Assembly: GCF_042665525.1 (NCBI RefSeq)
Contig: NZ_JBHTCQ010000002.1
Location: 1-64,000 of the forward strand
DNA: 64,000 nt
Direction of reading: 5' to 3'
DNA from: Allobogoriella alba
GTDB lineage: Bacteria; Actinomycetota; Actinomycetes; Actinomycetales; Actinomycetaceae
Shown piece by piece: positions 15,972 to 24,256 of the stretch. Within the stretch, counting starts at the first letter, position 1. The number at the start of each line of letters is the position of its first letter. Under the pieces are notes generated by a model. The model saw only the letters and a program-made list of their open reading frames with translations, was not told the DNA's origin and searched no databases. The position numbers were made by a program, and so were the translations under genes.

Positions 15972-16770
15972 GGGCACCGACCCTACCGGCGTCGGCCGGC
16001 CCGACCCGGCCGAGCGAGACACCCACGGTCAGCGCGCGGTGGTCCGACATGTCGAGGTGGAGCGAGCGTCCCGGCTCGGTGATGCGGACCTCGCCCTCCA
16101 CCAGGATGTGGTCGAGCTGTTCGGTGGGGTCGTCCGTCGGGAAGGTCGTGGCCGTGACGAGCGGCCGCAGGCCGCTGTGCCGGGACGGCTCGCCGCCGGC
16201 CAGGTTGAGGTCGCCCAGCAGCACGAACGGCCGGGGCATGTCCCGGGTCGAGCGCACGATGTGACGGAGCTGGGCCACGTTCCAGTCAGGGACGAACGTC
16301 AGGTGCGTTGCGGCCACGCTCACCGGCCCCTCGGGGGAGTCCACGCACGCGGCCAGCGCGGTGCGGGCCTCGTCCTGGACGAGCACCGGCCGCAGGCGGT
16401 CCGGGAAGGTCACCGGCACGCGGCGGCGTGGGCTGGGCAGGGACAGCACCTTCCAGGACGAGACCGGGAACCGGCTGAGCAGCGCGATGCCGTAGGCGGC
16501 CTGCTCCGGCTGCTCCTCGCCGGTCGCGGCCGTCCACACCTCCGGCAACCCGCTCATGGTCGCGACGAACCGGTGCTCGACGGCGCCCATCGCCTCGGCG
16601 GCCACCGCGGTGAGGTCGGCGCCGTGGGAGCGCGGTTGGTCCCGGTCAACCTCCTGCAGGGCCAGGACGTCGGCGTCGAGCCGCCGGACGGCGTCCGCGA
16701 ACCGCTCGAGGTCCACACGGTCGTCGTCCAGCGACCGGCCGTGCAGGATGTTGAACGTCGCGAGGCGCAT
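15928..16770 (-). CDS. endonuclease/exonuclease/phosphatase family protein
   Basis: A 280-residue metal-dependent phosphoesterase fold. It has the N-terminal LATFNILHGRSLDD strand, the catalytic glutamate in VLALQEVD, the ATHLTF histidine strand, and LLGDLNL. The C-terminal DHILV and MSDHRALTV motifs complete the DNase I-like site. Members act on DNA or phosphorylated small molecules; no signal peptide is seen, so it should be cytosolic. ATG 16770 starts directly at the conserved first strand, with CAGAAT 8 nt upstream. The C-terminal tail is Arg/Gly/Pro-rich and overlaps the yggS start. Confidence 0.85.
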   Translation of the reverse strand: MRLATFNILHGRSLDDDRVDLERFADAVRRLDADVLALQEVDRDQPRSHGADLTAVAAEAMGAVEHRFVATMSGLPEVWTAATGEEQPEQAAYGIALLSRFPVSSWKVLSLPSPRRRVPVTFPDRLRPVLVQDEARTALAACVDSPEGPVSVAATHLTFVPDWNVAQLRHIVRSTRDMPRPFVLLGDLNLAGGEPSRHSGLRPLVTATTFPTDDPTEQLDHILVEGEVRITEPGRSLHLDMSDHRALTVGVSLGRVGPADAGRVGARGRRAPRPAVRGGA

Positions 16771-16828
16771 CCCGGCCGATTCTGCCCTTCGTGGTGCGGC
16801 TCCGCGCGTCGTCGTGCACGCTGCGGGG

Positions 16829-17974
16829 ATGGACGACTCGGACCGGGCCGCCCTGCACGAGGCGATGCGGGTCGTCGGGGCGGCGTTGGGAGACGCCGGG
16901 ATCCCGTTCGCGCTCGCCGGCGGGTTCGCGGCCTGGGTGCACGGCGCCCCGCAGTCCGACCACGACGCCGACTTCGTGGTGCGCGAGCAGGACGCGGAGA
17001 CGGCCCGGCAGGTGCTGTCCGAGACCGCGCTGCGCGTGGAGGACCCGGTCGAGAACTGGCTGTTCAAGGCGTGGAACGGGACCGCACTGGTCGACATCAT
17101 CTTCCGGCTCGGCGACCACCCGGTGAGCGAGGAGCTGCTGGAGCGGACGGACTCCTTCGACGTCTTCGGCGTCCCGATGCCGGTGCTGCGAGCCACGGAC
17201 GTGCTCACCGAGAAGCTGCGGGTGCTGACCGAGCAGCGCTGCAACTTCGCCGACCTGCTGCCGGTGGCACGGGCGCTGCGCGAGCAGGTGGATTGGGGCG
17301 TGGTGCACGGCCACGTCCGGGACAACCCGTACGCCGTCGCCTTCCTGTTCCTGCTCGACCGCCTGGAGGTGATCGAGTGGCAGACTCGGGGCATGACCGA
17401 GGACCTGCACATCACGGGCGACGACGACGCCGACGCGCTGCTGACCCACGACCCGCTCGCCCTGCTCATCGGCATGCTGCTCGACCAGCAGGTGGCCATG
17501 GAGACGGCATTCTCCGGGCCGAGGAAGCTCGCCGACCGGCTCGGTGGGCTCGACGTGCACCGCCTGGCCACCATGGACCCGGACGAGCTGACCGAGGTGT
17601 GCCGCACACCGCCCGCCGTCCACCGCTATCCGGGGTCGATGGCCGGACGGATCCAGTCGCTGTGCGCCGCGATCGTCGCCGACTACGACGGGGACGCCGC
17701 TGCGATCTGGACCCGGGGGGAGCCGGACGGACCGGAGGTGCTGCGCCGGCTCAAGGCGCTGCCGGGCTTCGGCGCCCAGAAGGCACAGATCTTCCTCGCC
17801 CTGCTCGGCAAGCAGCGCGGGCTGGCGGCGCCGGGGTGGCGCGAGGCGGCCGGGGCCTACGGCGAGGAGGGCGCCTACCGGTCGGTCGCGGACATCGTCG
17901 ACGCCGGGTCGCTCACCAAGGTCCGGGAGACCAAGCGGGCCGCCAAGGCTGCGGCGAAGGCCGCCAAGGGCTGA
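16829..17974 (+). CDS. nucleotidyltransferase / HhH-GPD fusion protein
   Basis: One uninterrupted 381-residue frame joins two modules. Residues 1 to about 185 resemble small nucleotidyltransferases, with the GGFAAWVHG loop and the D-x-D-like pair in SDHDADFVV. Residues 189-381 match the actinobacterial HhH-GPD repair protein family, starting MTEDLHITGDDDAD and holding the helix-hairpin-helix LPGFGAQKAQ. In relatives these are normally separate genes (from my knowledge of the family). No stop lies between them here, but an ATG at 17393 with CAGACT 6 nt upstream could also yield the HhH part alone. Function is unknown; a DNA-related role is suggested only by the second half. Confidence 0.75.
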   Translation: MDDSDRAALHEAMRVVGAALGDAGIPFALAGGFAAWVHGAPQSDHDADFVVREQDAETARQVLSETALRVEDPVENWLFKAWNGTALVDIIFRLGDHPVSEELLERTDSFDVFGVPMPVLRATDVLTEKLRVLTEQRCNFADLLPVARALREQVDWGVVHGHVRDNPYAVAFLFLLDRLEVIEWQTRGMTEDLHITGDDDADALLTHDPLALLIGMLLDQQVAMETAFSGPRKLADRLGGLDVHRLATMDPDELTEVCRTPPAVHRYPGSMAGRIQSLCAAIVADYDGDAAAIWTRGEPDGPEVLRRLKALPGFGAQKAQIFLALLGKQRGLAAPGWREAAGAYGEEGAYRSVADIVDAGSLTKVRETKRAAKAAAKAAKG

Positions 17975-17982
17975 GCAGCGGC

Positions 17983-18339
17983 GTGACCGAGCCGGCGCAG
18001 GCGCTGCGGCTGACCGTGCTGGTGGGGGAGTCCGACCAGTGGAAGCACCGGCCGGTCTACGCCGAGATCGTCCGGCGCGCGCAGGAGGCGGGGCTGGTGG
18101 GCGCCGCCGTGTTCCGGGGCGTCGACGGGTACGGCGCGCTCGACCGCGTCCACCCGTCGCCGGTCCTCGGACTGGACGAGGACCGGCCGGTCAGCGTCGT
18201 CATCGTCGACACCCCGGCCGCCGTCCGGGCGTTCCTGCCACGGCTCGACGGGCTCGTCACCGTCGGTGAGGCGGTCCTCGAGGAGGTCGAGGTGATCCGC
18301 ACGTTCGGCAAGCGGCACCGTGGCGGTGCCGCCTCGTAG
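17983..18339 (+). CDS. DUF190 family protein
   Basis: A 118-residue protein with the family pattern LRLTVLVGESDQWKHRPVYAEIVRRAQEAGLVGAAVFRGVDGYG followed by PVSVVIVDTPAAV, a ferredoxin-like PII-type fold. DUF190 genes usually accompany the fluoride channel gene crcB; no crcB is in this window. GTG 17983 lies 8 bp after the stop of the fusion gene, so the two are probably cotranscribed. Its stop codon lies inside the palindrome shared with the convergent pentapeptide gene. Confidence 0.85.
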   Translation: MTEPAQALRLTVLVGESDQWKHRPVYAEIVRRAQEAGLVGAAVFRGVDGYGALDRVHPSPVLGLDEDRPVSVVIVDTPAAVRAFLPRLDGLVTVGEAVLEEVEVIRTFGKRHRGGAAS

Positions 18340-18360
18340 CCGGACGTTCGGCTACGAGGC
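18331..18360. terminator. bidirectional terminator covering both stop codons
   Basis: GCCTCGTAGCC (18331-18341) and GGCTACGAGGC (18350-18360) form a perfect 11-bp inverted repeat around an 8-nt loop. Each arm carries the last Ala-Ser codons and the TAG stop of one of two convergent genes, so one palindrome ends both reading frames and can fold in both messages. Confidence 0.8.
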
Positions 18361-19026
18361 ATGCCGCGAGGACTCGACCCGGATGCCGAGCGCCCGGGCC
18401 ATGGCGGGCAGCGCCTCGAACGCGTCCGCCTCGGCGAGGCTGGCGCCGCGCAGCGACTCCACGCCGCCGATGCCGCCGAGCCGGCACCCGGCCAGCCGGA
18501 CCCGCTCGCATCGCAGCCCGGAGAGCTGAGCCCCGGTCAGGTCGCACTCCTCGAGCAGCACGTCCTGCCAGGCGGCCCGCGTGAGGTCGGCCTCGCGCAG
18601 GTCGCACCCGCGCAGCACGACGTGCTGCCAGGTCGCCTCCTGCCAGCTGCTCAGCCGTGCCGCGGCGCCCTCGAGCAGCACGGCCCGCAGGCGGGCCCGC
18701 GGCAGCTGGCCACCGGTGAGCCGGACCTCCCGCAGCGAGCAGCGGACCACCGAGAGCCCCGGTGCCCGCAGGTTCGCCAGGTCGGCGCCGGTCAACCGGC
18801 AGTCCACGAGGGCGGTGTGCTCCCAGCTGCCGCCCGACGCGCGGACCCGGTCCAGCGCCGAGGACTCGATCTGGACCTCGTCGAGCACGGCGTCGGTGAG
18901 ATCCGCCCCGGTGAGGTCGGCGCCCGGGAAGGTGCCGCCGTCGGTGAGATCGGCGGGGGAGAAGGGCGTGAGGTGCGTCGCGACGTCGGGCTCGGGAACC
19001 CGGGGCGGCACGCTCGCGTGGCTCAC
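18352..19026 (-). CDS. pentapeptide-repeat protein
   Basis: A 224-residue protein with repeated A(D/N)Lxx-type units (GADLTGADLTDAVLDEVQ, DCRLTGADLANLRA, GCDLREADLTRAAWQD, ECDLTGAQLSGLRCE). These should form a right-handed quadrilateral beta helix. Some members mimic DNA and protect gyrase, but many have no known role and nothing here favours resistance. GTG 19026 overlaps the ybaK stop by four bases (GTGA), so translation is probably coupled. Last gene of the helicase-ybaK-pentapeptide run. Confidence 0.85.
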   Translation of the reverse strand: MSHASVPPRVPEPDVATHLTPFSPADLTDGGTFPGADLTGADLTDAVLDEVQIESSALDRVRASGGSWEHTALVDCRLTGADLANLRAPGLSVVRCSLREVRLTGGQLPRARLRAVLLEGAAARLSSWQEATWQHVVLRGCDLREADLTRAAWQDVLLEECDLTGAQLSGLRCERVRLAGCRLGGIGGVESLRGASLAEADAFEALPAMARALGIRVESSRHAS

Positions 19027-19535
19027 GGCCGGCCCACCGCGGCCACGGTCGCCTCGGTCAGCGACACCAGGTCGGCGGGGCGCAGCTCGACGTCCAGGCC
19101 GCGGCGCCCGCCGCTGACCAGCACGGTCGGATGGTCCAGCGCCGAGGCGTCGACCACGGTGGCCAGGCGGGTGCGCTGGCCGAGGGGGGAGATGCCGCCG
19201 ACCACGTAGCCGGTCGCGCGCTCCGCCGTGCGCGGGTCGGCCATCTCGGCCTTCTTCCCGCCGACGGCGGCGGCGAGCGCCTTGAGGTCGAGCGTCCCGG
19301 TGACGGGCACGACGGCGACCGTCAGTCCCGTGCGACCCGCGGGCTCGACCACGGCGACGAGGGTCTTCAGCACCCGCGCCGGGTCGACGCCGAGCGCCTC
19401 CGCGGCCTCCATCCCGTACTCCTGGGCGCGCGGGTCGTGCTCGTACGCCCGGACCTCGTGCTCGACGCCCGCCCGGCTGAGCTCCAGGAGCGCCGGGGTG
19501 CCGCGGGTGCGTCGGTCGGCCGTTCGTCTCGCCAT
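19023..19535 (-). CDS. ybaK: Cys-tRNA(Pro) deacylase, YbaK/EbsC type
   Basis: Hydrolyses mischarged Cys-tRNA(Pro) in trans. The 170-residue protein has the YbaK/ProX fold: the N-terminal helix region PALLELSRAGVEHEVRAYEH, the substrate lysine in RVLKTLVAVV, AAAVGGKKAEMAD, and TGYVVGGISPLG. It starts 4 bp after the helicase stop and overlaps the next gene by 4 bp, so it sits in the middle of a three-gene transcription unit. Confidence 0.93.
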   Translation of the reverse strand: MARRTADRRTRGTPALLELSRAGVEHEVRAYEHDPRAQEYGMEAAEALGVDPARVLKTLVAVVEPAGRTGLTVAVVPVTGTLDLKALAAAVGGKKAEMADPRTAERATGYVVGGISPLGQRTRLATVVDASALDHPTVLVSGGRRGLDVELRPADLVSLTEATVAAVGRP

Positions 19536-19539
19536 GTCC

Positions 19540-22275
19540 CTAGCGTGGCCCCAGCGCGACCGTGCGGACCACCGGTTTGCCCGCCTCGTCGGAGGCGTCG
19601 AGGTCGACGACGGCGCTCAGGCCCCAGTCGTGGTCGCCCTCGGGATCGTCGAACGTCTGGCGTACCAGCCAGCTGCGTGGTGCCAGCACCTCTGGGCCGA
19701 CGTGCGCCGGCAGGTCGGCGTCGGTGGGCGACTCGACGACCTCGACGAGCGTCGCGGCCCGGGCCTCCGGCCCGATCCCGACCCACTCGTACTCGTCCCA
19801 GAACGGCGTGATGCGCGCCTCCCACGTCGCCGCGTCCCAGCCGTCCTCCAGCGCCGCGAGCTCCGCGTACGCCTCGCGGGCCAGCAGCTCGACGCGGTGG
19901 AAGAGCGCGTTCCGGACCGCGACGCGGAAGGCGTGCCGGTTCCGGGTCAGGGGGAGCTCGCCGTCGGCGCCCTCGCCGAAGCGTCGTTCGCTCGCGCCGT
20001 CGGCCCGTTCCGCCGTCGCGCGGGCCTCGGCGGCGTCGGTGGCGTCACCGCCCGCGGCCAGGGCCTCCCACTCGTCCAGCAGCGAGGAGTCGACCGAGCG
20101 GACCAGCTCACCCAGCCAGGTGACGATCGCCGCGACCTCCTCGGTGCGCGCGGCGGCCGGGACGAGCTGCCGCAGGGCCCGGTAGGTGTCGGTGAGGTAG
20201 CGCAGCAGCACGCCCTCGGAGCGGGCCAGCTGGTAGCGCGAGACGAGCTCGGAGAACGTCATGGCCTGCTCGACCATCTCCCGCACCACGGACTTCGGCC
20301 GTAGCTCGTAGTCCGCGACCCACGGGTTGGTCTGCCGGTAGGTCGCCAGCGCCGCCTCGAGGAGCTCGGCGAGCGGCCGGGGCCAGGTGACCTCCTCCAG
20401 CAGAGCCATCCGCTCCTCGTACTCGATGCCCTCGGCCTTCATGGCGCCGATCGCCTCACCGCGTGCCGCCCGCTCCTGGGCGAACAGCACCGGCCGGGGG
20501 TCCTCCTGGACCGCCTCGACGACCGAGACCACGTCGAGGGCGAAGTCGGGCGAGTCCGGGTCGAGCAGGTCGATCGCGGCCAGCGCGAACGGCGAGAGCG
20601 GCGCGTTGAGGGCGAAGTCCCGCGGCAGGTCGACCGTGAGGTGCACGGACGGCTCGCCGGGGTGGGTGCGGCGCCAGGCGCCGTCGTGGTGCTCCACGAC
20701 GCCGGCGGCCCGCAGCGACCGGTAGATCTCGATGGCACGCCGCAGGTGCGGGTTGCGGTCGCGCCGCGAGGCCGAGGCTCGCGAGGCGGCAGGCGGGTCC
20801 GAGGATCGTGGACCGTCGGCACCGGGTGCGTCCGGAGGCCGGAAGTAGGCCGGCGGCTCGTGGTTGTCCGTGACCAGCCGGTACATCGCCGCCACCGGGT
20901 CGCCCGGGCGGGCGAGCACGGACAGCACCATGGTGTGGGTGACCCGGAACTGGCTCGTCAGCGGTTCCGGGGTCGCCTCGCGGAGCCGCTCGAAGGTCTT
21001 CTCGGTCCAGCTGACCGAGCCCGCGGGCGGCTTCTTGCGGACCACCTTGCGGCGCTTCTTCTCGTCGTCCCCGGCCTTGGCGAGGGCCTTGGCGTTCTCG
21101 ATCTCGTGCTCGGGCGCCTGGACCACCACCTCACCCGTGGTGTCGAAGCCCGCTCGGCCCGCGCGCCCGGCGATCTGGTGGAACTCGCGGGCGGTGAGGT
21201 GCCGGACGCGCTCGCCGTCGAACTTGGCCAGAGCGGTGAGCACCACGGTCCGGATCGGGACGTTGATCCCGACGCCGAGCGTGTCCGTCCCGCAGATCAC
21301 CCCGAGCAGGCCCGCCTGGGTGAGGCGCTCGACCAGGCGCCGGTAGCGCGGCAGCATGCCGGCGTGGTGGACGCCGATGCCGTGCCGCAGCAGGCGGGAC
21401 AGCGTCTGGCCGAACCCCGGCCCGAACCGGAAGTCGCCGATGGCGGCGGCGATCCGGTCCCGGCGCTCGCGGCTCGCCACGGGTACCGACGTCAGCGACT
21501 GGGCGCGCTCGACGGCGTCCTTCTGCGAGAAGTGGACGACGTAGACCGGGGAGCGGTGGGTCTCCACCAGCTCCAGGAGCACGTCCTGCAGGGGTTCCAA
21601 CGACCAGGCGAACGTCAGAGGGACAGGCCGTTCTGCGTCGTCGACGACCGCGACCTCCCTCCCGGTCCGGCGGTGCAGGTCCTCGCGGAAGAAGGTGACG
21701 TCCCCGAGCGTGGCGGACATGAGCAGGAACTGGGTGCGGGGCAGCTCGAGGAGCGGGACCTGCCAGGCCCAGCCGCGCTGCGGGTCGGCGTAGAAGTGGA
21801 ACTCGTCCATGACCACCACGTCGAAGCCTGGGTCGTCGTCGCTGCCGCCGCCGTCGCGGAGGGCCTGGTTGGCGAGGATCTCCGCCGTGCAGCAGATGAT
21901 CGGGGCGCCCGGGTTGATGGCGGTGTCGCCGGTGACCATGCCGACGTTGGCCGAGCCGAACAGGTCGACCAGCTCGAAGAACTTCTCCGACACCAGCGCC
22001 TTCAGCGGCGCGGTGTAGCAGCCGGTGCGGCCCGCGGCCAGCGCCGCGAACAGCGCCCCGACGGCGACCAGCGACTTCCCCGAGCCGGTGGGGGTGGAGA
22101 GGATGACGTGCGAGCCGGTCACCAGCTCCAGGAGCGCCTCCTCCTGGTGCGGGTAGAGCGTCAGCCCCCGGCCGGTCGCCCAGGCCTCGTACGCCGCGTG
22201 CACGGCGTCGGGGTCACGGCCGGATCCGGCGTCCTCGAGGTCGTCCAGGGCGAGGTTGAGGGTCTCGTCCGGCAT
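19540..22275 (-). CDS. Ski2-like DEAD/DEAH-box helicase with DUF3516
   Basis: A 911-residue superfamily 2 helicase. Walker A is TPTGSGKS (61-68), motif II is DEFH (157-160) and motif III is SAT (187-189). Motif VI reads QIAGRAGRAG, and the long C-terminal half matches the DUF3516 region of actinobacterial helicases. An inserted low-complexity stretch (PPDAPGADGPRSSDPPAASR) lies mid-protein. The role is probably RNA or DNA unwinding; the substrate is unknown. It leads an operon with ybaK and the pentapeptide gene. ATG 22275 has GAGGAT 6 nt upstream. Confidence 0.92.
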   Translation of the reverse strand: MPDETLNLALDDLEDAGSGRDPDAVHAAYEAWATGRGLTLYPHQEEALLELVTGSHVILSTPTGSGKSLVAVGALFAALAAGRTGCYTAPLKALVSEKFFELVDLFGSANVGMVTGDTAINPGAPIICCTAEILANQALRDGGGSDDDPGFDVVVMDEFHFYADPQRGWAWQVPLLELPRTQFLLMSATLGDVTFFREDLHRRTGREVAVVDDAERPVPLTFAWSLEPLQDVLLELVETHRSPVYVVHFSQKDAVERAQSLTSVPVASRERRDRIAAAIGDFRFGPGFGQTLSRLLRHGIGVHHAGMLPRYRRLVERLTQAGLLGVICGTDTLGVGINVPIRTVVLTALAKFDGERVRHLTAREFHQIAGRAGRAGFDTTGEVVVQAPEHEIENAKALAKAGDDEKKRRKVVRKKPPAGSVSWTEKTFERLREATPEPLTSQFRVTHTMVLSVLARPGDPVAAMYRLVTDNHEPPAYFRPPDAPGADGPRSSDPPAASRASASRRDRNPHLRRAIEIYRSLRAAGVVEHHDGAWRRTHPGEPSVHLTVDLPRDFALNAPLSPFALAAIDLLDPDSPDFALDVVSVVEAVQEDPRPVLFAQERAARGEAIGAMKAEGIEYEERMALLEEVTWPRPLAELLEAALATYRQTNPWVADYELRPKSVVREMVEQAMTFSELVSRYQLARSEGVLLRYLTDTYRALRQLVPAAARTEEVAAIVTWLGELVRSVDSSLLDEWEALAAGGDATDAAEARATAERADGASERRFGEGADGELPLTRNRHAFRVAVRNALFHRVELLAREAYAELAALEDGWDAATWEARITPFWDEYEWVGIGPEARAATLVEVVESPTDADLPAHVGPEVLAPRSWLVRQTFDDPEGDHDWGLSAVVDLDASDEAGKPVVRTVALGPR

Positions 22276-22304
22276 CCCTCGATCCTCTCACCCCCGGCGC
22301 GGCC

Positions 22305-23495
22305 TCAGCGCCGCTCGCCCACCGCCGCGGAGACGACCACCTTGAGCAGCTGCTCCAGCGGCCCGGTGCCGATCCATCGGCGCCACGCCCAGGAGGCCGC
22401 GAGCGAGACGACGACGAACCCGATCAGCACCGCGTTCGACTCGGGGTACCAGACGACGTCGTCGCCGAGCAGCGCGATGACGACTATGTGCAGGGAGTAG
22501 ACGGTCAGGCTCATCGCGCCGGCGGCCCCGAGGGGGGAGAGCACGGCGGCGACCACCCTGCCCACGGCGCCCGGCCGGGTGATCAGCAGGAGGAGGCCGG
22601 TGACCGCGAGGGAGGTGCCACAGCTGCCGACGATCTCGACCGGGCTGTACTCGTGCGGACCACCGCGGATCAGGCGGTCGACCAGCGGCGAAGCCTGTCC
22701 GACGTCGTACTCCAGGAGCAGACGAGAGCTGCCCCAGGCGAGCGCGGCCAGGGCGCTCCCGACGGCGACCATGCAGGCCTGGAAGGAGGTGGAGGTCAGC
22801 GTGGATCGTCCGACGGCGAGGCCCACCAGGATGTACGCGCAGAAGATCAGGGCGGGGTAGTAGCCGGTGGCGGCGATCTCGTACGTCCAGTGCACCGGGT
22901 CCTCGACGTCGAGCCACGCCCCGACGATGCTGCGCTCGCCGTGGTCGAGCGGTGTGGTGAGGGCGAAGATGACGATCGGCGAGATGATCGCGGTGATGCC
23001 CGCGCCGAGGAGGACCGTGACCCGGTCGCCGCCGAGGAACGGCAGCGTGAGGACGAACATCAGCCCATAGGCCGGGAGGATCACCACGACGGGTGTCCCC
23101 ATGGCGATGAGGACCACGCCGAGCAGGACGAGCAGGAGCGCTCGGTAGAAGATCTTCAGGCGCGCGCGGACCAGCGCGGCGCCCGTCGGGGGGTGCTGCC
23201 GGCCGGTCGAGAGGGCCAGCGAGACGCCCGCCAGGAACGCGAACAGGGCGGCGGACCGACCGTCGAAGATCATCAGCCAGGCCGGGTCGTCCGCACCGGA
23301 CTCGGTGTCGTCGCCGAGGTGGGCGGCGAACATGCCGATGATCGCCAGGCCGCGCGCGATGTCGATCCCGGCGAGCCGTGGTCTCTTCGGCGCGGGCACG
23401 TCGACGGGGGTGGGTGACGGCCGCGCCGGTTGCGGCGGGGCCGCCGTCGAGGCCCACGGGTTGGGCGGCTGCTGGCCCGGTGGTGAGGAGCTCAC
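22305..23495 (-). CDS. multi-pass membrane protein, HGSNAT/DUF418-like acyltransferase family
   Basis: A 396-residue membrane protein with about ten hydrophobic segments. A Pro-rich cytosolic tail (1-40) precedes the conserved opening RLAGIDIARGLAIIGMFAAHLGD. The segment LFAFLAGVSLALSTGRQ and a C-terminal SLTVYSLHIVV typical of DUF418 follow. Relatives include heparan-alpha-glucosaminide acetyltransferase and peptidoglycan or wall acyltransferases; the histidines fit, but the substrate is unknown. GTG 23495 has TAGGCT exactly 7 nt upstream, so it is leaderless. The helicase follows 29 bp downstream. Confidence 0.82.
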   Translation of the reverse strand: MSSSPPGQQPPNPWASTAAPPQPARPSPTPVDVPAPKRPRLAGIDIARGLAIIGMFAAHLGDDTESGADDPAWLMIFDGRSAALFAFLAGVSLALSTGRQHPPTGAALVRARLKIFYRALLLVLLGVVLIAMGTPVVVILPAYGLMFVLTLPFLGGDRVTVLLGAGITAIISPIVIFALTTPLDHGERSIVGAWLDVEDPVHWTYEIAATGYYPALIFCAYILVGLAVGRSTLTSTSFQACMVAVGSALAALAWGSSRLLLEYDVGQASPLVDRLIRGGPHEYSPVEIVGSCGTSLAVTGLLLLITRPGAVGRVVAAVLSPLGAAGAMSLTVYSLHIVVIALLGDDVVWYPESNAVLIGFVVVSLAASWAWRRWIGTGPLEQLLKVVVSAAVGERR

Positions 23496-23531
23496 AGGCT
23501 GGAGCCTACTTCCGGCCCGCGGCGGGGCGCC

Positions 23532-23565
23532 GTGCGACCACCCGGTGGGTACCGGGTGGCCGCAC
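23532..23565 (-). terminator. GC-rich hairpin after the AMIN-like gene
   Basis: GTGCG-CCACCCGGT (23532-23546) pairs with ACCGGGTGG-CGCAC (23551-23565) with one mismatch, a near-perfect 15-bp hairpin with loop GGGT. It follows the stop of the gene at 23589 on the minus strand and precedes the promoter of the gene at 23495. No T-run follows. Confidence 0.65.
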
Positions 23566-23588
23566 GCTCGCCGGGTGGTGCCCTCCGA

Positions 23589-24134
23589 TCACCACCGGTG
23601 AGCGACGTCGACCACCAACCGTGATCCGGTGCCGGGTCCGTCGAGGATGAGGACCCGGAACGGCAGCCGGGCGCGCACACCCAGCCCGATCGTCGTCTGC
23701 CCCTCGAAGGAGCCCGCCCACGCGATCTGCCGGAACGTGCGGTAACCCGCGACGTTCGTCAGCTCGCGCGGATCGGCAGGCTGGTAGGTCGGGTCGCCGG
23801 ACTGGTCGTAGGCCGGGGCTCGGACGACCACGGCCAGCCGCGCGCCCCCGCGCAGCGGCACCGCCGCGCCGGAGCCGTCCGCCCGGACCACCGAGACGTA
23901 CCGTACGTCGTAGCCGCGCACGTCGCCGCGGAGGTCCACGACCATCCTGTCGAAGCAGTCGTGCCGTCCGCTGCGCACGTCCTGCACGGTCGCCTCGGAG
24001 TACCTGGGCACGTTCTCGCGCAATGACCCCCAGGTCAGTCCGCAGTACGGCGCCGCCGGCGCCGCCGTGGCCGTCGGGCTCACCAGCGTGAGGCCGAGCA
24101 GGAGCATGACCACCACACCCAAGAGACGCTTCAT
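23589..24134 (-). CDS. secreted AMIN-like domain protein
   Basis: A 181-residue exported protein. A signal peptide covers residues 1 to about 24 (MKRLLGVVVMLLLGLTLVSP, cut after TATA). The mature part matches actinobacterial AMIN-like proteins: YCGLTWGS at the start, then HDCFDRMVVDLRGDVRGYDVRYV, and a final RLVVDVAHRW. AMIN domains often bind cell wall, but this subfamily has no assigned role. Start ATG 24134 is set by the signal peptide. The 122 bp upstream show nothing distinctive. Confidence 0.82.
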   Translation of the reverse strand: MKRLLGVVVMLLLGLTLVSPTATAAPAAPYCGLTWGSLRENVPRYSEATVQDVRSGRHDCFDRMVVDLRGDVRGYDVRYVSVVRADGSGAAVPLRGGARLAVVVRAPAYDQSGDPTYQPADPRELTNVAGYRTFRQIAWAGSFEGQTTIGLGVRARLPFRVLILDGPGTGSRLVVDVAHRW

Positions 24135-24256
24135 TGCACTCTCTTCTCTGGCAAGGGGATCCCTGCAGGTGCTGATGACGGTACGCCTCGGTGGTGGCGG
24201 CGGCTGGGCGAAGCAGGCCGCGAAAGCGTAACGATCGGTGCGGCGTCCCGGCGCTC

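Noticed and set aside
16039..17960. Long plus-strand frame upstream of the DUF190 protein
   Set aside because: Residues before 17983 are His/Arg/Gly-rich shadow of the nuclease and fusion genes; only the last 118 residues are a real protein.
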